Below are positions 59,467 to 64,000 of a stretch of DNA of 64,000 nt, in pieces; within the stretch, counting starts at the first letter, position 1; every line of letters begins with the position of its first letter. The DNA is from Defluviimonas sp. SAOS-178_SWC (GTDB taxonomy: Bacteria; Pseudomonadota; Alphaproteobacteria; Rhodobacterales; Rhodobacteraceae): contig NZ_CP156081.1 in the NCBI RefSeq assembly GCF_039830135.1, forward strand, positions 186,001-250,000. The letters are read 5' to 3'. Both the position numbers and the translations under genes were made by a program. The notes under the pieces were generated by a model. It saw only the letters and a list, made by a program, of their open reading frames with translations, was not told where the DNA came from and ran no database searches.

Positions 59467-61098
59467 CTAGTGCGCGTCCGCGAGGATGCGTTCTGCTCCC
59501 AGCCAGCCGACCAGAATGCTCGGCGCATTGGTATTGCCGCCGATCAGCGTTGGAAAGACCGAAGCGTCGCAGACCCGTAGTCCATCGACACCGTGCACTT
59601 TCAGATCGGGGCCGACGACGGACGTTGCCGCGTCGTGCCCCATCCGCGCCGAGCAGGACGGGTGATAGACCGTCCCCGACCGCGCCCGGATGTCGGCGAT
59701 CAGATCCGCGTCGCTCCGCACTTCCGGTCCCGGCCGCAACTCCTCGGCGATAAGGGGGCGGATCGGGTCCTGATCGGCGATCCGGCGGAGGAATTTGACC
59801 GCCGCCAGCATTTCCTGCACGTCATGGTCGGTCGAATAGGCATTCGCGACGATTTTCGGATGCGCGAAGGGATCGGCGCTGTTCAGCGTGATCTCGCCCC
59901 GGCTGGTCGGCCGGCAGTTCGAAAGCCCGATGGAGAGGCCCGAGAACGGGTCCGGCGTCAGCAGAGGCCGCTCGCCGACGCGGGGGACGAGGGTGGAGAA
60001 GGCCTGGAAGTAGAGCTGCATGTTGGGGCGCGGCAGGTCCGGCGAGGTACGGAAGAAGCCGCCGCCGTGGTTGATCGACTTCGCCAGCGGGCCGCTGCCG
60101 GTCAGGAAATATCTCAGGCCGACCGCTACCTTGCCCCACCACGGGCGCAGGACGTCATTGTAGGTCGGCACCTTCATGCGCCAGGTGTAGTTCAGCCCCT
60201 GATGGTCGTTGAGGTTCCGGCCGACCTGTGGGCTGTCGGACGTCACCGCGATCCCGTGATCCTTCAGATGCGCCGCAGGACCGATCCCGGAGAGCATCAG
60301 GAGCTGCGGGGAATTGATCGCGCCGCCGGAGAGGATCACCTCGGATGCGGCTCTAACCCGGCCTAAAACACCGTTCTTCCGGTATTCAATCCCGATGGCC
60401 CGGCGCCCCTCGAAGATCACGCGTGTGACCTGTGCATGGGTCATCACGGTGACGTTCGCCCGCTTCATCGCCGGGCGCAGGAAGGCCCGCGCGGCGGAGT
60501 TGCGGCGGGCATTGCGGATCGTCATCTGGTAGGTGCCGACGCCCTCCTGGTCCGCCCCGTTGAAATCGGCGTTGCGCTTCAGTCCCGCCGCCTCGGTCGA
60601 GCGGATGAAGGTCTCGCAGAGGGGATGCAGGTCGCGCTGGTTGGCCGAGATGAAGAGCGGCCCGCCCTTGCCCCGGAAGGTATCCGCGCCCGCCTCGTTA
60701 TCCTCGATGGCGCGGTAGGCGTCGCGCGCCTTCGCCCATCCCCAGTGCGGCCCGGCGATCTCTTCCCAGTCGTCGTAGTCGCTTTGATGGCCACGGATCC
60801 AGACCATCGCGTTGATGGAGCTTGACCCGCCAAGGAGCTTCCCGCGCGGCCAGTGGTCGCGGTTGCCGGCGAGGCCCGGATCAGGCTCGGTCTGATAAAG
60901 CCAGTTGACGGCGGGGTCGTAGAAAAGCTTGCCGTAGCCGAGCGGCAGCTGGACATAGAAGCGCCGGTCGCTGCCGCCGGCCTCCAGCACGAGAACCCGG
61001 TGCCGGCCACTCGCCGACAACCGCTCGGCCAGGACCGAGCCGGCCGATCCGGCGCCCACGATGATGTAGTCGAATTCTGCCCCGTTCACGGCCGCCAC
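59467..61098 (-). CDS. GMC-family FAD oxidoreductase (choline dehydrogenase-like)
   Basis: This 543-residue flavoprotein has the FAD motif FDYIIVGAGSAGSVLAERLSASG at the N-terminus, GMC signature 1 in GKLLGGSSSINAMVWIRGHQSDYDDW and signature 2 in ASEVILSGGAINSPQLLMLSGIG. The C-terminal active-site region is YHPSCSARMG ... DASVFPTLIGGNTNAPSILVGWLGAERIL, with the His/Asn pair. It oxidises an alcohol, and choline-like or glycerol-like compounds are typical. Reading starts at a GTG (61098) behind GGGGAA. In this operon it may oxidise an alcohol derived from a quaternary amine; that is inference. Confidence 0.9.
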   Translation of the reverse strand: MAAVNGAEFDYIIVGAGSAGSVLAERLSASGRHRVLVLEAGGSDRRFYVQLPLGYGKLFYDPAVNWLYQTEPDPGLAGNRDHWPRGKLLGGSSSINAMVWIRGHQSDYDDWEEIAGPHWGWAKARDAYRAIEDNEAGADTFRGKGGPLFISANQRDLHPLCETFIRSTEAAGLKRNADFNGADQEGVGTYQMTIRNARRNSAARAFLRPAMKRANVTVMTHAQVTRVIFEGRRAIGIEYRKNGVLGRVRAASEVILSGGAINSPQLLMLSGIGPAAHLKDHGIAVTSDSPQVGRNLNDHQGLNYTWRMKVPTYNDVLRPWWGKVAVGLRYFLTGSGPLAKSINHGGGFFRTSPDLPRPNMQLYFQAFSTLVPRVGERPLLTPDPFSGLSIGLSNCRPTSRGEITLNSADPFAHPKIVANAYSTDHDVQEMLAAVKFLRRIADQDPIRPLIAEELRPGPEVRSDADLIADIRARSGTVYHPSCSARMGHDAATSVVGPDLKVHGVDGLRVCDASVFPTLIGGNTNAPSILVGWLGAERILADAH

Positions 61099-61174
61099 CT
61101 GTTTCCCCGCCTAGCATTTCCACGGGAAAGGGCCGGATTCCGCCAGATCTGCGACCGATCTGGTCGCAAAGGAG

Positions 61175-62074
61175 CTATTCCAGCCGCGCCGGGAAGCCGG
61201 GCGCCCTGAGATCGGTGCCGAGAAGATCCTCCAGAAGCCTGGCGATCATCGGCGACTGCGCCTCGCCGCCATAGGCGGCCTTCGCCGCTACATAGGTCTG
61301 GTTGGTCATCGAGGCGAGGTCCAGGGGCACACCGAATTCCTTGCCGAAGCCCAACGCGAATCCGAGGTCCTTGAGCGCGAGATCGACGGAAAAGGCGATA
61401 TCGTAGGAGCCGTTGAGGATCAGCGCCCCCTCCGTCTCGTGCACGAAGGAGTTGCCGGAGGAAGCGGCGATCGCATGCCAGGCCTGCCCGAGATCAAGGC
61501 CGCCGCGCTTGGCCAGCATCAGCGCTTCGGATGTGGCTTTCAGGTGGATGAAGGCCAGCATGTTGGTGATGACCTTGATGATCGAGGACGAACCCAGGGG
61601 GCCCATGTGGAAGATCCGGTCGCCCATCGCCTCGAACGCCTTCCAATGGAGATCGACAAGGTCCTTGTCGCCCCCCGGCAGCATGGTGATCTTGCCTTGC
61701 GCCGCCAGATGCACCCCGCCTGTCACCGGCAGTTCCAGCATCCGCACGCCGGCCTCGCCAGCGACCTCGGCGAGCGCCAGAACATCGTCGCGGCCGAGCG
61801 TCGACATCTCGATCCAGGTCGCGCCGGGCTTCATCGCCGGCAGGATCCCGCGCAGCACCTTTTCCGACACGAAAGGCGAAGGCAGGCAGGTGATGACATG
61901 ATCGACCGAGGCGGCGAGATCCGCGGCGCTGTCGGCCCAGGTGGCGCCCATCGCCACCAGTCGCCCGGCCGGTTTGGGGTCGAGGTCGTGCACCGTCACC
62001 GCAAAGCCCGCCTTCAGGAGGCAAGCCGCACAATTGGCGCCGAGATTGCCGAGGCCGATATAGCCGTAATGCAC
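61175..62074 (-). CDS. NAD(P)-dependent beta-hydroxyacid dehydrogenase (HIBADH family)
   Basis: This 299-residue enzyme of the 3-hydroxyisobutyrate/tartronate-semialdehyde reductase family starts at a GTG behind AGGAG. The Rossmann motif is YGYIGLGNLGANCAACLLKAGF. The substrate-binding segment is ELPVTGGVHLAAQGKITMLPGG, and the catalytic lysine lies in GPLGSSSIIKVITNML (about 170). The C-terminal domain has the DLALKDLGFALGFGKEFGVPLDLAS motif. It would oxidise a beta-hydroxy acid or reduce a semialdehyde. Its exact substrate in the MttB-like operon is unknown. Confidence 0.9.
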   Translation of the reverse strand: MHYGYIGLGNLGANCAACLLKAGFAVTVHDLDPKPAGRLVAMGATWADSAADLAASVDHVITCLPSPFVSEKVLRGILPAMKPGATWIEMSTLGRDDVLALAEVAGEAGVRMLELPVTGGVHLAAQGKITMLPGGDKDLVDLHWKAFEAMGDRIFHMGPLGSSSIIKVITNMLAFIHLKATSEALMLAKRGGLDLGQAWHAIAASSGNSFVHETEGALILNGSYDIAFSVDLALKDLGFALGFGKEFGVPLDLASMTNQTYVAAKAAYGGEAQSPMIARLLEDLLGTDLRAPGFPARLE

Positions 62075-62101
62075 CGCGAATCTCCTGAAACCGGGTCTAT
62101 T

Positions 62102-63655
62102 TCACCGGAAATAGATGTTGTAGTCCGCCCTGATCGCCGCATCGAGTTGCGGGTCGACCTGCATCCCGGCCTTGGCGAGAATGTCGTTCTTGCGTGCGAT
62201 GGCCTTGTCGAGGAGCATCGGCCGCCCCGCCTCCACCCATTCCTTCGGGCTCATCCGGTTGCCGACGGTCGGGTAGATGTATTCGGTCTGCATCAGCGCC
62301 AGCGTCTGGTCGGAGCCGAGGTAATGCCCCGGCCCGCCGAGGCAAACCGCCTTCATCGCCTCGATCGAGGTCGAATCCTCGGTCACGTCGATGCCGCGCA
62401 CGGTGCGCAAGACCTGACCAAGGATATCGTCGCCGAGGACCAGCGATTCGAGGCAGAAGCCCAGAAGCGAGGCATGCATGCCCACCGCCTCGTAGACCAT
62501 GTTGAGGCCCGAAAGCCCCGCGAGCGTGTTGGTGATCGCCTGTTCCCAGCCGGCCTGCATGTCCGGCAGCTTCGAATCCGAGATCCCAGCTGCCGCCCCG
62601 CCCGGCAGGTTGTAGAACCGGTGCATCTGCGCGCAGCCGGCGGTCAGAAGGGCCTGCTCGGCCGAGCCGCCCGACATCGCCCCGGTCCGAAGGTCGCTGA
62701 CGAAGGGCCAGGTGCCGAAGATCGCCGGATGTCCCGGCGCCATCGCGTTGACGTAGACGACACCCGCGAGGCACTCCGCCACCGCCTGCACGATGGTCAG
62801 CGCGATGGGCGCTGGCGCGGTCGCCCCGGCCTGCCCGGCGCTCAGAAGAAGCACCGGCATGCCGCCCCTAATGCACTTCTCCATCGTGACGCAGCTTTCC
62901 TCGGCGAATTTCATCGGCGGCACGACGAAGCAGTTTGAGTTGGAGATGAAGGGGCGCGCACGCCATGCCCCCTCGCCGCCGGCGATCCGGTGGATCATGT
63001 CGAAGCACGGCTCCACATGGCTTGGATCGCTGAAAGAGGTGCCGACATGTTTCGAGGTCCCGGAACAGCAGGCATAGAGCGTGTTGAGGTCCATCTCGAG
63101 ATTGTCGAGCACGTCGCGGGCCACCATCGCGCGCTGGAAGAAATGCACGTTGTCGAGGTGATGGGTGATCCTTGCGGCGTCGAACAAATCCTGCGCGGTC
63201 GAATCGCGATAGGTGTTGGTTTCTAGGTCGACGATATGGACCGCCGCACCGGCGGTGCCGAAATGCACGTTGGTCCCGCTCAGATGCAGGTCGTATTTCG
63301 GATCGCGGCCGCACAGGGTGATGTCGCGCGCCGCCACGGCCAGCATGTCCTCGACCAGGGCCCGCGGAAACCGGAGCCGTCCGTCATCGCCCAGGATCGC
63401 CCCGGCGCCGGTCATGATCTCCACCCCCGATGCGGGCGCCTGGCTCAGCCCGATCACCTCCAGCGCGTCGAGCGCGGCGGCATGGATCTTCGCCATCCCC
63501 GCCTCGGTCAGGGGCTTGTACTGCCCGCCCGGCAACCCGGCGCGAACCGGACGCAGGTTCTCGGCAAGGGGGGCTGCCCGCAACGCGACCCGCGCCGCCC
63601 GCCCGCCACCCCGCGCCGCCCGCCTCGGCGCGCAATTCAACGCATCGTCAGACAT
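62102..63655 (-). CDS. MttB-superfamily (trimethylamine methyltransferase-like) protein without pyrrolysine
   Basis: This 517-residue protein has the MttB TIM-barrel sequence: ALDALEVIGLSQAP, MLAVAARDITLCGRDPKYDLHLSGTNVHFGTAGAAVHIVD, HVGTSFSDPSHVEPCFDMIHRIAGGEGAWRARPF, and the C-terminal EAGRPMLLDKAIARKNDILA. The frame is uninterrupted by TAG, so it is one of the non-pyrrolysine members, which include glycine betaine methyltransferases (MtgB type). Those move a methyl group from a quaternary amine to a corrinoid protein. I start it at the ATG at 63655, eight bases after AAGGAG; a GTG three codons upstream is possible. No corrinoid protein gene is seen in the window. Confidence 0.88.
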   Translation of the reverse strand: MSDDALNCAPRRAARGGGRAARVALRAAPLAENLRPVRAGLPGGQYKPLTEAGMAKIHAAALDALEVIGLSQAPASGVEIMTGAGAILGDDGRLRFPRALVEDMLAVAARDITLCGRDPKYDLHLSGTNVHFGTAGAAVHIVDLETNTYRDSTAQDLFDAARITHHLDNVHFFQRAMVARDVLDNLEMDLNTLYACCSGTSKHVGTSFSDPSHVEPCFDMIHRIAGGEGAWRARPFISNSNCFVVPPMKFAEESCVTMEKCIRGGMPVLLLSAGQAGATAPAPIALTIVQAVAECLAGVVYVNAMAPGHPAIFGTWPFVSDLRTGAMSGGSAEQALLTAGCAQMHRFYNLPGGAAAGISDSKLPDMQAGWEQAITNTLAGLSGLNMVYEAVGMHASLLGFCLESLVLGDDILGQVLRTVRGIDVTEDSTSIEAMKAVCLGGPGHYLGSDQTLALMQTEYIYPTVGNRMSPKEWVEAGRPMLLDKAIARKNDILAKAGMQVDPQLDAAIRADYNIYFR

Positions 63656-63681
63656 TGCCGTCACTCCTTGAACGCCACTGG

Positions 63682-63732
63682 CTTCTTCTGTTCAAAAATA
63701 CTCTCGGGGGTCCGGGGGCAGACGGCCCCCGG
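63682..63732 (+). repeat. Dispersed intergenic repeat, copy 4
   Basis: It reads CTTCTTCTGTTC, AAAAATACTCTC, GGGGGTCC, then the hairpin CCGGGGG-cagacgg-CCCCCGG (63712-63732). It lies between the GcvT-like stop and the MttB-like start, inside the same-strand gene cluster. Confidence 0.82.
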
Positions 63733-63737
63733 CCCGG

Positions 63738-64000
63738 TCACATCCGCACACGGTCCGATTTCGGATCGTAAAGCGGCTGCAAGGATGCCGCAGCCTTCAC
63801 CCGCCGTCCCGCGATCTCCACCTCATAGTCCGACGCCAGCACATCGGCCGCGCTCTCGCCCTTGCAGGGCACGTAGCCCATGCCGATCGCCGCGCCGAGG
63901 TGGTGGCCGTAGGTGCCGGAGGTCAGGTGGCTGACGATCTTGCCGTCCCGGATCAGCGGTTCGTTGTGATAGACCATCACCTCGGGATCGCTCAGCCGGA
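63738..64000 (-). CDS. C-terminal part of GcvT-like/dimethylglycine dehydrogenase-type protein (partial)
   Basis: The frame continues past the right edge of the window, so only the last 87 or so codons are seen. They read DPEVMVYHNEPLIRDGKIVSHLTSGTYGHHLGAAIGMGYVP, then a beta-rich end VEIAGRRVKAAASLQPLYDPKSDRVRM. This matches the C-terminal barrel of aminomethyltransferase (GcvT) domains, as found at the end of FAD-dependent dimethylglycine and sarcosine dehydrogenases. Such enzymes pass one-carbon units to tetrahydrofolate. It is the first visible gene upstream of the MttB-like gene and fits methylamine or betaine demethylation. The FAD part must lie outside the window. Confidence 0.8.
   Translation of the reverse strand, partial: RLSDPEVMVYHNEPLIRDGKIVSHLTSGTYGHHLGAAIGMGYVPCKGESAADVLASDYEVEIAGRRVKAAASLQPLYDPKSDRVRM

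Noticed and set aside
62102..63655. Possible pyrrolysine-containing MttB
   Set aside because: No in-frame TAG occurs over the 517 codons and no pyl genes are seen, so it belongs with the non-pyrrolysine members.
1..64000. CRISPR arrays, restriction-modification or prophage modules
   Set aside because: No regularly spaced repeats, integrase, methylase/endonuclease pairs or phage structural genes were found. The only mobile traces are the IS21-like and IS110 remnants.

Overview
The window is GC-rich, densely coding DNA of an alphaproteobacterium, almost certainly a member of the Rhodobacteraceae (Rhodobacter/Rhodovulum/Paracoccus-like). The clues are a petP-petR regulator pair, a three-gene cytochrome bc1 operon, an xseB-ispA-dxs isoprenoid neighbourhood, TRAP transport, FnrL-type sites, and a dispersed intergenic repeat that I recall from this family. 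No close species assignment is possible from sequence reading alone.

Layout. 1-9.2 kb: a remnant of an IS21-type element, then a sugar-acid operon on the minus strand (TRAP transporter dctP-dctQ-dctM, a 53-residue membrane protein, an arabinonate-type dehydratase, an RraA-fold protein, a ketoglutarate-semialdehyde dehydrogenase). It diverges from a GntR/FCD regulator across a near-perfect 24-bp palindrome. A scar follows, made of a truncated IS110 transposase fused to the tail of an isochorismatase-type gene, next to tRNA-Leu(CAG). 9.3-22.7 kb (plus strand): an NDUFA9-like protein, uppP, a split gltD-X-Y-gltB glutamate synthase cluster, a Hint protein, mtgA, a GST, queG and a small charged protein. 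22.7-27.8 kb (minus): dxs, threonine aldolase, ispA, xseB and a histone-deacetylase-family amidohydrolase.

27.8-41 kb: a consensus FNR box drives two tandem paralogous secreted proteins, followed by an outer-membrane beta-barrel protein; then petR/petP, ilvE, a lipoprotein, an epimerase, a methyltransferase, a Clp-fold membrane protease with a SelW-like partner, a membrane-protein/sulfotransferase trio, AMP nucleosidase, HU and an EamA exporter. 41-56 kb: an HD hydrolase with aroC, a TPP riboswitch with thiBPQ, petABC, a LysE exporter, a GST, a PaiB-like protein, an FMN riboswitch with a lone RibH2-type lumazine synthase, two tandem c-type cytochromes behind a probable FNR-type promoter, mtaB-dapF and tRNA-Lys(TTT). 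56-64 kb: rlmN, then a minus-strand catabolic operon (GcvT-like, non-pyrrolysine MttB-like, beta-hydroxyacid dehydrogenase, GMC oxidoreductase, hydantoinase/oxoprolinase) that runs off the right edge.

The most interesting candidates for undescribed biology are the FNR-linked tandem secreted proteins, the MttB-like operon, the small TRAP-operon membrane protein, the paired 21-bp elements seven helical turns apart upstream of gltD, and the FNR-type promoter of the two cytochromes. All functional calls rest on reading motifs by eye; no database search was run.
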